From Fen-1308 sp035319125 (GTDB lineage: Bacteria > Nitrospirota > Thermodesulfovibrionia > Thermodesulfovibrionales > Dissulfurispiraceae): a DNA stretch of 64,000 nucleotides. The stretch lies in assembly GCA_035319125.1 (NCBI GenBank), contig DATHDG010000028.1:1-64000 (forward strand), written 5' to 3'. The position numbers and the translations under genes were made by a program. Positions 16,678 to 25,697 of this stretch are shown here, in pieces (position 1 is the stretch's first letter; each line of letters begins with the position of its first letter). The notes beneath the pieces are model-generated. The model worked only from the letters and a program-made list of their open reading frames with translations. It had not been told where the DNA came from and made no database searches.

Positions 16678-17994
16678 TTATTTATATGCAAGCGTCAAAT
16701 CCTCACCTGTGGCATATAGAAGGCCGGCATGGGCCCTGCGCATGTCATAAAGAGCCTTGTAGAAATTCTTTTCAGCCACGGTGAGCAACGAAATCGCATC
16801 GAGAACATCAGTTGCAGTACCTACACCTTCTTCATAGCGTACTTTGTTTATACGGAGGTTTTCCTCTGCCTGCTTGATAGCGTCTTTTGTAGTCGCCACG
16901 TTGTCGCGAGCGCTGCTTTCGTCAAGATGGTATCGCTGTACTTCCAGCCGAATATCGTCCAGGAGTTTGTTTCTTTCCTCCCGAAGCTGTTCAGTCCTAA
17001 TTCTGATCTTTGATAATTGGGCTTTTGTGGCTCCGCCATTGAAAAGATTGATAGTCAGGCCAAAGACGAGTGACCAGTTGTCTTCATGCAGCTGATACTG
17101 GTTGCGGGTAAAGTTATAACCTCCTTCTGCAAAGAAAGCAGGCAGGAAATCCGACCTCTTGGCAGTTTCCTGCAGTTCGTTAATCTTGATTTGGCGATCT
17201 GTCATCTGAATCTCAGGTCTTTGCTGCAGCGCAGCATCCCAAGACTTATCCAGAACCTGCATCGGAAGCAGATCTTCGGATGTCTCTGCAGGGAAAACAT
17301 CTGCTGTGAGCGGCCTCGAAAGTATATTATTGATCCTCGATGCATTGAATATTTTCTGGTTCTTCAGAATCAGCAGCCTTTGTTGCGCATCTGACAATCT
17401 GACTTCGGCCTGTAGTAAATCATTCTTGGTTATTACCCCGGCATCGAAAAGATTCCTTGCCATCTCATAATGCGATTTGAGAGCATCAACCTCATGCTGC
17501 CCGACCTCTATCATTCGCCCTGATTCAAGCAGGTTGAAATAGGCATTTACAAAGTCCAGCGCAACAAGATTTTTCGTTCTCAATATGTCGGTCTTAGTTA
17601 GTTCCATGGACTCCTGTGATGCGCTGTACAGAGATTCGCGTGCCCAAAAGTCGAACAGGGTCTGATGTACGGCGAGCGTATAAGAGGGGTAGTCTTTGTT
17701 TGCAGTGGGCATACTTAATTGGCCGAATACGGCACCGGGCTGATGAGCAAGCATAGTGTAATCTGCGGAGGCGTTTATTACAGGGAAGAATTTAGAACGT
17801 GCCAATGCAACATCTTTTGACGCTAAATCTCTGTTGAAATAGGCAATCCTGAGAACTCTGTTTTCATCAGTAACAGCCTTGAGACCGTCGGCAAGCGTCA
17901 ATGTTGTCGACTGCTCCTGCGACCACCCGGCAACCGGCAGAAATGCTAATACTGCGATCATCAGAAACACTATGGCAATGTTAATCCTATTCAT
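16678..17994 (-). CDS. TolC-like outer membrane efflux protein (second copy)
   Basis: This protein of about 438 residues has a signal peptide (FLMIAVLAFLPVAGWSQ) followed by two outer-membrane-efflux repeats of long helices and short strands. Examples are FDFWARESLYSASQ, NLFDAGVITKNDLLQAEVRL and the later VRYEEGVGTATDVLDA. It would form a trimeric channel across the outer membrane and periplasm. The chosen ATG (17994) has GAGGGA 7 nt upstream. An ATG at 18009 overlaps the upstream stop and is possible. It is adjacent to emrA, so it may serve EmrAB, while the other copy serves the RND pump; that division is inference. Confidence 0.87.
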   Translation of the reverse strand: MNRINIAIVFLMIAVLAFLPVAGWSQEQSTTLTLADGLKAVTDENRVLRIAYFNRDLASKDVALARSKFFPVINASADYTMLAHQPGAVFGQLSMPTANKDYPSYTLAVHQTLFDFWARESLYSASQESMELTKTDILRTKNLVALDFVNAYFNLLESGRMIEVGQHEVDALKSHYEMARNLFDAGVITKNDLLQAEVRLSDAQQRLLILKNQKIFNASRINNILSRPLTADVFPAETSEDLLPMQVLDKSWDAALQQRPEIQMTDRQIKINELQETAKRSDFLPAFFAEGGYNFTRNQYQLHEDNWSLVFGLTINLFNGGATKAQLSKIRIRTEQLREERNKLLDDIRLEVQRYHLDESSARDNVATTKDAIKQAEENLRINKVRYEEGVGTATDVLDAISLLTVAEKNFYKALYDMRRAHAGLLYATGEDLTLAYK

Positions 17995-18005
17995 ATTAGA
18001 TTCCC

Positions 18006-19322
18006 TCATTTTATGCCGATTGCCTTGTCGAGAGATGCAAAGGCTATATTGTAGTCATACAAAGCCTGAATATATGACGTTTTAGCATTTGTGTAGGCTA
18101 CTTGCGCGTCCGTTACTTCCACAGGATTGCCCACGCCGGCAGCATAACGGCCGTTAGCAATATCCAGGTTTTCGGTAGCTTGCTTGACGCCCAGTTCAGC
18201 GGTAGGAATGCGTTCCTCAGCAGCCTTCAGATTGAGAAAAGCCTGTTGAACTTCCAGTACTACGCTCTGTTTCAAAAGATCGAAATTAGCTTTGGCGGCA
18301 TCCGAAATTGCAATCGATTCCTGGACCTGATGATGAGTGAGAAAGCCGCTGAATATAGGGAATGTTACCATAATGCCTGCATTCCATCCCTCATCTCGAA
18401 ATGAAGTATCACCTGATTGGCGGTTGTATTCGGCATTACCGGTTATCACAGGGAAGTAGCCTTTCCTGGCGAGATCAATCGATTTTTCGGAAGCCCTTAC
18501 CCTATGATCAGTGGCTTGAATTTCGGGCCTGTTCTTTAGCGCTGATTCGATCGCTTGTGACATTGAAATGTCCTTCTTGATATATTCAAGAGAGTCATCC
18601 ACTGAATAGACCGGCACATCAATTAACCCCATGGCATTATTCAAAGTGACATGAGCGATACGTAACGCGTTGTTTGCTGTAATCTCATTCAGCTTTGCAT
18701 TGCTCAGGTCAACCTCCGCCTTGGTTACATCAAACTTGGGATGGGTGCCGACTTCATAAAAACCCTTTGCCTGATCGAGGTGCTGCGCTAGCTGAGCCAC
18801 AGTTTGTTTGGCAACTTCAAGGTTTCGCTGAGCCTGCAGCAACCCGTAATATGCCTGCTTTACAGCTAGAATCGTCTGGGCTCGAGTTGCATCGTAATCC
18901 GACTGGATGGCATTCAGGTTCAGTTTCTGGATATTAACCTGAGTAGGGGTTTTACCGAAGTCGTATATAGTCTGCGTTAGAGAGGCACTTGCCGAGTACT
19001 GATCGAAAGAGCTGCTGCCGCCGGTCAATGAATTGGAAATGCTGTTTGATGAAATTGGCTTGATCCTGCTGTACCCGGCCTGAGCGTTCACCTGCGGGAA
19101 ATAGGCTGACTGCGCTTCACCGATCCTGCTTTCACCTGCCCTTATATTATATCTGGCGGCAGCCATTGATGGCTGGTTCTGCAAAGCGATGTCGATGCAT
19201 TTGTTTAAGGTAACCGCTTCTCCGTCGTTTATTGGCTTGATGGTATTGGCTGGATCCTGCGCTGCTGCTGAGACTGGCAGTAACAGAACAGTGATGAAGA
19301 TTAGCAATATTACATGCTTCAT
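18006..19322 (-). CDS. TolC-like outer membrane efflux protein (first copy)
   Basis: This 438-residue protein has a clear signal peptide (MKHVILLIFITVLLLPVSAAAQ) and two outer-membrane-efflux repeats, such as NKCIDIALQNQPSMAAARYN, FYEVGTHPKFDVTKAEVDL and GRYAAGVGNPVEVTDA. It forms the outer-membrane duct of a tripartite pump. AGGAGG lies 5 nt before the ATG at 19322; the frame is open further upstream, but that part is not protein-like. It follows the RND pump gene closely, as expected for its partner. Confidence 0.9.
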   Translation of the reverse strand: MKHVILLIFITVLLLPVSAAAQDPANTIKPINDGEAVTLNKCIDIALQNQPSMAAARYNIRAGESRIGEAQSAYFPQVNAQAGYSRIKPISSNSISNSLTGGSSSFDQYSASASLTQTIYDFGKTPTQVNIQKLNLNAIQSDYDATRAQTILAVKQAYYGLLQAQRNLEVAKQTVAQLAQHLDQAKGFYEVGTHPKFDVTKAEVDLSNAKLNEITANNALRIAHVTLNNAMGLIDVPVYSVDDSLEYIKKDISMSQAIESALKNRPEIQATDHRVRASEKSIDLARKGYFPVITGNAEYNRQSGDTSFRDEGWNAGIMVTFPIFSGFLTHHQVQESIAISDAAKANFDLLKQSVVLEVQQAFLNLKAAEERIPTAELGVKQATENLDIANGRYAAGVGNPVEVTDAQVAYTNAKTSYIQALYDYNIAFASLDKAIGIK

Positions 19323-19347
19323 AAATTCCTCCTGAAATTGGGTCAGC

Positions 19348-22300
19348 TTAAACTGCATTTTGAGATGCATTAGCATTATCCCTACCAGCTTTGCGGCGTT
19401 TGAGCATTCCTGTGAATGCTTTTTGTAATGACTCCATATAAGTATAAAAAACCGGCGTCAAATAAAGGGTGATCAGCTGTGAAAAAAGAAGTCCGCCGAC
19501 AACAGCCAGTCCGAGCGGCCGTCTTGACTGGGAACCTGCGCCGAAGCCTAGAGCTATCGGCAATGTGCCCATTAGCGCAGCCATAGTGGTCATCATAATT
19601 GGCCTGAATCTGATAATGCAGCCCTGGAATATTGCGTCGGCTGCTGTCTTGCCCTCATTCCTCTGGGCTTCCAGTGCAAAATCGATCATCATGATTGCAT
19701 TTTTCTTAACTATTCCAATGAGCATTATTATGCCTACAAATGAATATATATTGAGTTCATAGCCGAACAACATTAGCGTAATGAGAGCGCCGAACCCTGC
19801 TGACGGAAGTCCAGAAAGAATAGTTATAGGGTGAATAAAGCTTTCATAAAGTATTCCAAGTACTATATAGATCACGATTATGGCCAATACTAGCAACAGC
19901 CATAAGCCGTTTAGAGAATCTTTAAATGCCTGGGCCTGTCCCTGGAAACTTGCGCTAATTATGGCTGGGAGGGATTGACGTGCCAACTTCTCTACTGAAC
20001 CGACGGCTTCGCCAAGTGATACATCCGGTCTGGTATTGAAGGATATAGTAACCGATGGAAACTGGCCGGAATGGTTGATAGTCAGAGGTCCTGCGCTCTG
20101 AGTGATAGATGTTAACGTACTTAGCGGAACCAATTGGTCTGTATTGGACTTAATGTAAATGAGCGACAGCAGCGAAGGGTCTTTCTGATACTCTGGCAAC
20201 AATTCCATGATTACCTGGTACTGGTTGTTCTGTGCATATATTGTAGATATTTGCTCTTGGCTATATGCTGTCTGCAGAGCGTCTTCTATTTGTTGGGCAG
20301 TTATGTTGTGCGACGCCGCTTTGTCCCGATCTATTGTTACATTTACCTGGGGAGTCTTGATCTGCAGATCGCTTGCGACATCGATCAGCAATGGCAGCGC
20401 AGCCATCTTCTGCTCAAAAAGAACTGCATTCTTGTACAGTTCATCTGTATCGGTGCTTTGAAGTGTAAATTGGTAAGGGCTTTTGGTCAGTCTGCCCCCG
20501 ATCGTGATGAGAGGAGGATTCTGGATAAAAACTTTCATGCCTGGTTCAGCTGCAAGCTTAGGCGTAAGCTCTTTTATTATTTCGTCAGCGCTTAGATCGC
20601 GTTCTGACCGGTCCTTCAGCCTCATAAATATTCTGCCTATGTTGCCTGTCGATGAGATGCCACTGGGACCGACAGCTGACATGAAATCGCCTACGTTATG
20701 ATCTTTTCTAACAATATCCGCAAGCCGCTTTTGGTGCTCTTTCATGGATTCGAAGGCAATACCCTGCTGCCCTTCAGTAAATGCCAAAAGTCTGCCGGTG
20801 TCATCATTCGGTATAAATCCGTATCCTTTAGGATAGAAAACGAAAAGAATTATGGTTACAATCAGAATCAATCCATTTACAGCCATGACTAGCCGCCTAC
20901 GCTTAAGGACAGACTGCAGGCTTCTTTCATATGCATTCAGCATGGCAGAGAAGAATTTTTCAGAGAGATTGAACAGTCTGCTTCGCTTCTGCATCCCATC
21001 ATGGTGGATAAAGCGGCTGCAGAGCATGGGGGTCAGAGTTAGCGATACGACGCCGGATACCAGTATCGATGTGCTAATGACGATAGCGAATTCATGCAAA
21101 AGGCGTCCCAGAATGCCCGGCATAAAAAGAACAGGAATGAAGACGGCGACAAGAGAGATGGTCATGGAAAGGATCGTAAAACCTATTTCCTTAGATCCTT
21201 TTAAGGCAGCCTCTCGCACGCTCTCTCCCTGCTCTATATGCCTCATTATGTTTTCCAGCATGACTATCGCATCGTCAACGATAAATCCGACAGCAAGGAC
21301 CAATGCCATGAGCGACAGATTGTCTATGCTATAGCCAGTAAGATACATCACAGCAAAAGTCCCGATGATGGACATCGGCAGAGCTAAGCTAGGGATTATG
21401 GTTGCAGAGATATTGCGTAGGAATAAAAATATTACGAGCACGACTAGACATATAGATAAAAATAGTGTGAATTTTACATCTTCTACCGAATTCCTTATGG
21501 AACTGGAGCGGTCGTACAATACGTTTATATCTACCGATGCCGGAATTTGCTGGCGGAATTTGGGTAGCAAATTCTTTATTGCATCGACTATTTCTATTGT
21601 ATTTGTTCCGGGTTGGCGAAGGATTGCTAGCACCATGCCTCTTCTATTCGTGTACCAGGCAGCGATCCTGTCATTTTCTACGCTATCTATAACTTTTCCC
21701 AGCTCATCGAGCCTAACTGGCATGCCATTTCGGTATGATACAACGAGCGGACGGTAGGCAGCAGCATTGTATAGCTGTCCTGCGGCCTGTATCGTGAACT
21801 CGTTATGGCTGCCTTCAAGTATGCCAGTCGGCAGATTTACATTTGCTTTTTGCACGGCTGAAGCGACCTCGTTTATCCCTATACCTCTTGATGCAATAGC
21901 CTTAGGATCCAGTTGCGCCCTGACAGCATATTTCTGAGAGCCAAATATCAGAACTTGGGCGACACCGTTTATCATTGATATGCGCTGTGCTATGAACGTA
22001 TCGGCATATTCATATACCTGGAATAGAGGCAGAACCGGTGAACTTACAGCCAGATATAGGATAGGCTGATCAGCAGGGTTTACTTTTTGGTATGAGGGAG
22101 GACTTGGCATATCCGGAGGCAGCAGTTTGGCAGCCTTGGATATCATAGATTGAACATCCTGTGCAGCTGCATCGATGCTCCTGTCAAGGCTAAATGTCAG
22201 AGTTATGTTAGTAATCCCCTGCGAATTGGATGAACTCATTGAATCTAGTCCTGCTATGGTTGAAAATTGTCTTTCAAGAGGCGTGGCAACGGCAGAAGCC

Positions 22301-22476
22301 ATGGTGTCGGGACTTGCACCTGGAAGATTTGCTGATACGTTAATAGTTGGAAAGTCTACATTCGGCAGATCGCTCACCGGAAGAAGTTTATAGCCAACAA
22401 GGCCGAACAGCAATATTGCAATCATGATAAGTGTCGTCATGATTGGTCTTCGGATGAAGATATCAGAAATGACCAT
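19348..22476 (-). CDS. RND multidrug efflux pump, MdtB/MdtC/AcrB type
   Basis: The 1042-residue inner-membrane proton antiporter starts VISDIFIRRPIMTTLIMIAILLFG and has the RND duplication with two large periplasmic loops. Helix 4 carries the proton-relay pair in LAVGFIVDDAIVMLENI, and the second half has GIVKKNAIMMIDFALEA. The full length fits the hydrophobe/amphiphile-exporting group. It partners the lipoprotein adaptor encoded immediately upstream (5 bp gap) and a TolC-like channel downstream. Its close relation to MdtB/MdtC is from general sequence style. Confidence 0.92.
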   Translation of the reverse strand: MVISDIFIRRPIMTTLIMIAILLFGLVGYKLLPVSDLPNVDFPTINVSANLPGASPDTMASAVATPLERQFSTIAGLDSMSSSNSQGITNITLTFSLDRSIDAAAQDVQSMISKAAKLLPPDMPSPPSYQKVNPADQPILYLAVSSPVLPLFQVYEYADTFIAQRISMINGVAQVLIFGSQKYAVRAQLDPKAIASRGIGINEVASAVQKANVNLPTGILEGSHNEFTIQAAGQLYNAAAYRPLVVSYRNGMPVRLDELGKVIDSVENDRIAAWYTNRRGMVLAILRQPGTNTIEIVDAIKNLLPKFRQQIPASVDINVLYDRSSSIRNSVEDVKFTLFLSICLVVLVIFLFLRNISATIIPSLALPMSIIGTFAVMYLTGYSIDNLSLMALVLAVGFIVDDAIVMLENIMRHIEQGESVREAALKGSKEIGFTILSMTISLVAVFIPVLFMPGILGRLLHEFAIVISTSILVSGVVSLTLTPMLCSRFIHHDGMQKRSRLFNLSEKFFSAMLNAYERSLQSVLKRRRLVMAVNGLILIVTIILFVFYPKGYGFIPNDDTGRLLAFTEGQQGIAFESMKEHQKRLADIVRKDHNVGDFMSAVGPSGISSTGNIGRIFMRLKDRSERDLSADEIIKELTPKLAAEPGMKVFIQNPPLITIGGRLTKSPYQFTLQSTDTDELYKNAVLFEQKMAALPLLIDVASDLQIKTPQVNVTIDRDKAASHNITAQQIEDALQTAYSQEQISTIYAQNNQYQVIMELLPEYQKDPSLLSLIYIKSNTDQLVPLSTLTSITQSAGPLTINHSGQFPSVTISFNTRPDVSLGEAVGSVEKLARQSLPAIISASFQGQAQAFKDSLNGLWLLLVLAIIVIYIVLGILYESFIHPITILSGLPSAGFGALITLMLFGYELNIYSFVGIIMLIGIVKKNAIMMIDFALEAQRNEGKTAADAIFQGCIIRFRPIMMTTMAALMGTLPIALGFGAGSQSRRPLGLAVVGGLLFSQLITLYLTPVFYTYMESLQKAFTGMLKRRKAGRDNANASQNAV

Positions 22477-22481
22477 ATCGG

Positions 22482-23666
22482 CTATTCCTTGCCTTTGCCA
22501 GGCTCCTTAGGCATTTGTTGAGTCGACTGTTCAGTACCCTTTGGCGGAATCGCTTCGATCTTGTCTTTTATCTGAACTTTAGCACCTGATACAAGTCGTA
22601 GCTGACCATCGGTCACAACTTTCTCGCCAGTGGTTAATCCTTGACTGATCACTGAATCGGTCCCATATGTTCTAGCAACTATTACGGGTCTAACCTCTGT
22701 TGTAAGGTCGTCCTTGATTACATAAACATATTGTCCAAGCTGCCCTGACTGGAGAGCTTGGGAAGGAATAGTCACCACATTTTTCTCTGTGTATAAAGTG
22801 AGAGATACATTTACGAACTGCCCCGGCCATAATCGGCTTGCCTCATTCCTAAGAGTTCCCTTGAGCCGTATTGTGCCAGTGGAAGGATCCACTGTATTAT
22901 CTACGAAAGTTAGAAAGCCTTTCTCCGGATTGGCATCTCCCTTGTCGATATACACAGAGACTGCAAGCTCTCCGTTTGACATGTATTTTTTTATGTTGGC
23001 AAGAGCCTTTTCCGGAACAGAAAAACTGACGTAAATAGGAGACAGTTGCCTTATAGTTACTAGCGATTTGTTATCGTCAGCAGCTTTGACAAGATTGCCC
23101 GCATCAACGAGAATATCGCCGAGTCTGCCCGATATGGGTGCATGAATATAACAGAAGCTGAGCTGGACTTTTGCATACTCTACAGCCGCCTTGTCAGCCT
23201 TCACTAGAGCATCCAGGGCATTAGCAGAAGCATGTGCTTGATCATACTGCTGCTTTGAGATATAACCCTTCTTTACGAGATCGGCATAACGATGCTCGTC
23301 TTCACGGGCATTTGCAAGCTGAGCTTCGTCTTTAGCAAGAGTGCCTTTCGCCTGCAGAAGCGAGGCCTGATACATTCTGGGATCGATAGTAAAAAGGGTA
23401 TCGCCTTTCTTAACAAACTGTCCTTTTTGAAAATGTATCTTTGACAGATATCCACCGACCTGAGCCCGGACATTTACTCCTGCATATTCGACGATGTTGC
23501 CGATGGCTGAAATTTCATAAGGGATATCCTTTTTATCAACCATAGCCGCATTAATGGGGACAATGGGCTTCGGCGGCGGGCTCTTCTGCTGGGAACAGGC
23601 AAATAGCATTAGTGACAGCAGCAGAACTATACGAAGAAAAAATGAATACGAAGAAGGCGCAGTCAT
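22482..23666 (-). CDS. RND adaptor lipoprotein (membrane fusion protein, MdtA/AcrA-like)
   Basis: The 394-residue protein has a lipoprotein signal (LLLSLMLFACSQQ, lipobox LFAC), lipoyl halves around VGGYLSKIHFQKGQFVKKGD and CYIHAPISGRLG, a coiled-coil hairpin between them, and a beta-barrel with VDPSTGTIRLKGTLRN. It bridges the RND pump and outer-membrane channel in the periplasm. Its start overlaps the tetR stop by 4 bp (ATGA), indicating coupled translation. Confidence 0.92.
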   Translation of the reverse strand: MTAPSSYSFFLRIVLLLSLMLFACSQQKSPPPKPIVPINAAMVDKKDIPYEISAIGNIVEYAGVNVRAQVGGYLSKIHFQKGQFVKKGDTLFTIDPRMYQASLLQAKGTLAKDEAQLANAREDEHRYADLVKKGYISKQQYDQAHASANALDALVKADKAAVEYAKVQLSFCYIHAPISGRLGDILVDAGNLVKAADDNKSLVTIRQLSPIYVSFSVPEKALANIKKYMSNGELAVSVYIDKGDANPEKGFLTFVDNTVDPSTGTIRLKGTLRNEASRLWPGQFVNVSLTLYTEKNVVTIPSQALQSGQLGQYVYVIKDDLTTEVRPVIVARTYGTDSVISQGLTTGEKVVTDGQLRLVSGAKVQIKDKIEAIPPKGTEQSTQQMPKEPGKGKE

Positions 23667-24256
23667 ATTCTTGTGCCTCGAGAAAAAATATTGATGTAAC
23701 CCTCTATAACTGAAGTATCATCATAGTTACCTAATAATCCCAAGCCAAAGACTTCTTTAGCAATGAAATATTGGTAAAACATGCTTAAGAATAATCGTGC
23801 TGCAAGCAATTCATCGAAGTATTTCAGCTCACCTTTCTTTCTTCTGGATGCAAAAAAACCAGCTAGTATATCCAGTAACTCTGTTAGGAATGTGTTCTGC
23901 AAGTTTTTTATCTTGTCAGGATAAAGATGACATTCTGAGTGCATTATTCTGACCAGGTCTTTTCGTAATCTAAGCGTTTCAATAAAACTGGAGGCTATTT
24001 CTGCTAATGCTTCTTCATAAGGAATAGCCTCAACAGAAGGCATGATGCTCTTCAACGTAGGCAGGAAAGTGAAGGTGGAGAGGACTTCCTTGAACAGAGC
24101 TTCTTTTGAAGGAAAATGCCTGAAAAGGGTTACTTCGGCGACACCGGATCCCAATGATATTTCTTTTGTAGTTGCGCCGAGGTACCCTTTTGCAGAAAAC
24201 AAGTGCAGGGCGTGCTCCAATATTTTGTCTCGCGTTGACATTTGACCTTCGGACAT
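23663..24256 (-). CDS. TetR-family repressor of the efflux operon
   Basis: The 197-residue regulator has an N-terminal TetR helix-turn-helix (residues about 9-55: HALHLFSAKGYLGATTKEIS, then VAEVTLFRHFPSKEALF) and a helical ligand-binding part. It is the first gene of the seven-gene operon. A palindrome that fits a TetR-type operator overlaps the predicted transcription start. Self-repression relieved by a pump substrate is the natural reading. GGAGGGA precedes the ATG by 4 nt. Confidence 0.9.
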   Translation of the reverse strand: MSEGQMSTRDKILEHALHLFSAKGYLGATTKEISLGSGVAEVTLFRHFPSKEALFKEVLSTFTFLPTLKSIMPSVEAIPYEEALAEIASSFIETLRLRKDLVRIMHSECHLYPDKIKNLQNTFLTELLDILAGFFASRRKKGELKYFDELLAARLFLSMFYQYFIAKEVFGLGLLGNYDDTSVIEGYINIFSRGTRI

Positions 24257-24277
24257 TTAGTCCCTCCGAAAGATAGG

Positions 24278-24295
24278 TTTGTAAGTGCTTACTAA
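24278..24295. promoter_or_regulatory. Palindromic operator for the TetR-family repressor
   Basis: TTTGTAAGTGCTTACTAA has symmetric arms GTAAG/CTTAC around TG and near-symmetric flanks. It covers the expected +1 region just downstream of the -10, so bound repressor would block initiation. The form resembles operators described for other TetR/AcrR-family regulators. Confidence 0.65.
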
Positions 24296-24296
24296 C

Positions 24297-24325
24297 ATTA
24301 TATGGCCTGCACTTGATATTGTCAA
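24297..24325 (-). promoter_or_regulatory. Consensus sigma70 promoter of the efflux operon
   Basis: On the minus strand a perfect TTGACA (24320-24325) and perfect TATAAT (24297-24302) are separated by exactly 17 bases. The start point would be near 24290, about 34 nt before the tetR ATG. So strong a promoter suggests high output when derepressed. Confidence 0.8.
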
Positions 24326-24535
24326 GAAGGTCGCATGATCTGTCAGATTGATGGTTGAGCAAATGAGAAGGCTTGGTATCTCCTGAAGACTGCCGCCTTA
24401 GCAAGCTTATTTATTGTATATTACCTGTCTGCTGGGCGATGTGTATTGGCACGGGCAATCAGGCGCACGCTGAGGCATTATATATGGAAACGACGATTAC
24501 TGTCTTGCAATAGAGTAATGTCTGACTTGCAGGTC

Positions 24536-24564
24536 TTGATTTTTGAGCCTACACTTATTATACA
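24536..24564 (+). promoter_or_regulatory. Candidate promoter for the glycine-zipper lipoprotein
   Basis: TTGATT (24536-24541) and TATACA (24559-24564) are spaced by 17 bases, about 55 nt upstream of the start codon at 24627. Both hexamers match consensus at four of six positions. The rest of the 370-bp divergent gap shows nothing else recognised. Confidence 0.35.
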
Positions 24565-24626
24565 GTAATGCAAATAGGTAAAATCCGCCTTGTTACGGGG
24601 CGTATCTTTTGTTCATGGAGGTCAGG

Positions 24627-25238
24627 ATGAGATCAAGAATTATCGCACTGTTAGTTGCAAGTCTTTTTTTAGTAAATATCTTCGGATGTGCTTCAATTCC
24701 TGAGGAGCATCAGGGTGCTGCTACCGGAGCCGGGATTGGAGCCGCTACAGGTGTAATTGCAGGTGGATTGCTGGGTGCGCACGGCGCCAAGACGGAAATG
24801 GCAGTATTGGGCGGTCTCGCCGGAGCGCTGCTCGGCGGGGCTATCGGGCATTATGCTGTTGACCAGAAAAGAACTGCGCAGGACACCAACAGCCGCTACA
24901 ATTATAATTCCTCGGCAATATCAGTTAGGATCGAAGATGCATCCGCGAATCCATCCACTGTCAGTGCCGGTGACAAGGTTGATCTCAGAGCAACATATGC
25001 AGTGCTTGGTGCAGCTTCGGGTAGTCAGGTTGAGGTAATTGAAAAGAGAGAAATTACTCATGCGGGCCAAGTGGTCGGCAACCCTGAGGTCAAAGTGAAC
25101 AGGGAAGGCGGGACTTTCCAGTCGGTTGTACCGCTTTATCTGTCATCAGATGCCAAGCCAGGCACTTACACTGTCAAGACAACCATTGTTGCGGGTAATA
25201 CGAGCGATTCCAGAGAGACTACATTCAAGGTTAGATAA
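24627..25238 (+). CDS. Glycine-zipper outer-membrane lipoprotein
   Basis: The 203-residue protein has a lipoprotein signal peptide (IIALLVASLFLVNIFGCAS, lipidated Cys in FGC), then a glycine-zipper hairpin rich in GAxxGAxxG (about 35-80) that inserts in membranes. A C-terminal beta domain (about 105-203) looks immunoglobulin-like, with SAGDKVDLRATYAVLG and PGTYTVKTTI. GGAGG lies 5 nt before the ATG at 24627. A structural or envelope role is likely. It stands alone, ending in a hairpin shared with the convergent thioesterase. Confidence 0.8.
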   Translation: MRSRIIALLVASLFLVNIFGCASIPEEHQGAATGAGIGAATGVIAGGLLGAHGAKTEMAVLGGLAGALLGGAIGHYAVDQKRTAQDTNSRYNYNSSAISVRIEDASANPSTVSAGDKVDLRATYAVLGAASGSQVEVIEKREITHAGQVVGNPEVKVNREGGTFQSVVPLYLSSDAKPGTYTVKTTIVAGNTSDSRETTFKVR

Positions 25239-25246
25239 TGATCAGG

Positions 25247-25272
25247 CAGGGGTGCGACTAGTCGCACCCCTG
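25247..25272. terminator. Bidirectional hairpin terminator between convergent genes
   Basis: A perfect 26-bp palindrome (arms CAGGGGTGCGACT and its complement) lies between the stop at 25238 (plus) and the stop at 25282 (minus). The T-runs are weak. Position and symmetry favour a shared terminator. Confidence 0.65.
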
Positions 25273-25281
25273 TAAAATACC

Positions 25282-25686
25282 TCAGGGATATTTTTTCAGC
25301 GGTATCATTTTAGATGTTGCTTCAGCCACAAGGGTTCCCGATATTAGCTCAGTAATTCTAGCTTTCGCTTCAACCAATCTGTCCGTTTTTCTTGTCAATT
25401 CTGCTTCTACCGTTGCCGCTTGTCCGGCACTGAGCGGATGCTTGAATCGCACAGTTATCTCAGCTGTAACCGGATTGCACTTTTCAGACATCGCAGCATA
25501 AATCATGGCTTCGTCCAGAATTGCCGTTATCAGACCGCCATGTATAATATTTTTGTACCCTTGAAAATTAGATTTAAGAGTAAATTCAGATAGGCTCTTG
25601 CCGCCGGAAGAGGTGAATGACAGCTGCAGCCCGTTTTTGTTATTCTTGCCGCATACGAAGCATTGACCGTCGTCGATAATGGCCAT
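25282..25686 (-). CDS. PaaI-type hotdog-fold thioesterase
   Basis: The 134-residue protein starts with CFVCGKNNKNGLQLSF and has the hotdog core IIHGGLITAILDEAMIYAA (the HGG motif and the acidic residue of the active site) and VTAEITVRFKHPL. It probably hydrolyses an acyl-CoA; the substrate is unknown. It begins 11 nt after the rho stop codon and is likely cotranscribed with rho. No ribosome binding site is evident. Confidence 0.85.
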   Translation of the reverse strand: MAIIDDGQCFVCGKNNKNGLQLSFTSSGGKSLSEFTLKSNFQGYKNIIHGGLITAILDEAMIYAAMSEKCNPVTAEITVRFKHPLSAGQAATVEAELTRKTDRLVEAKARITELISGTLVAEATSKMIPLKKYP

Positions 25687-25697
25687 CGGGGCGGGTG

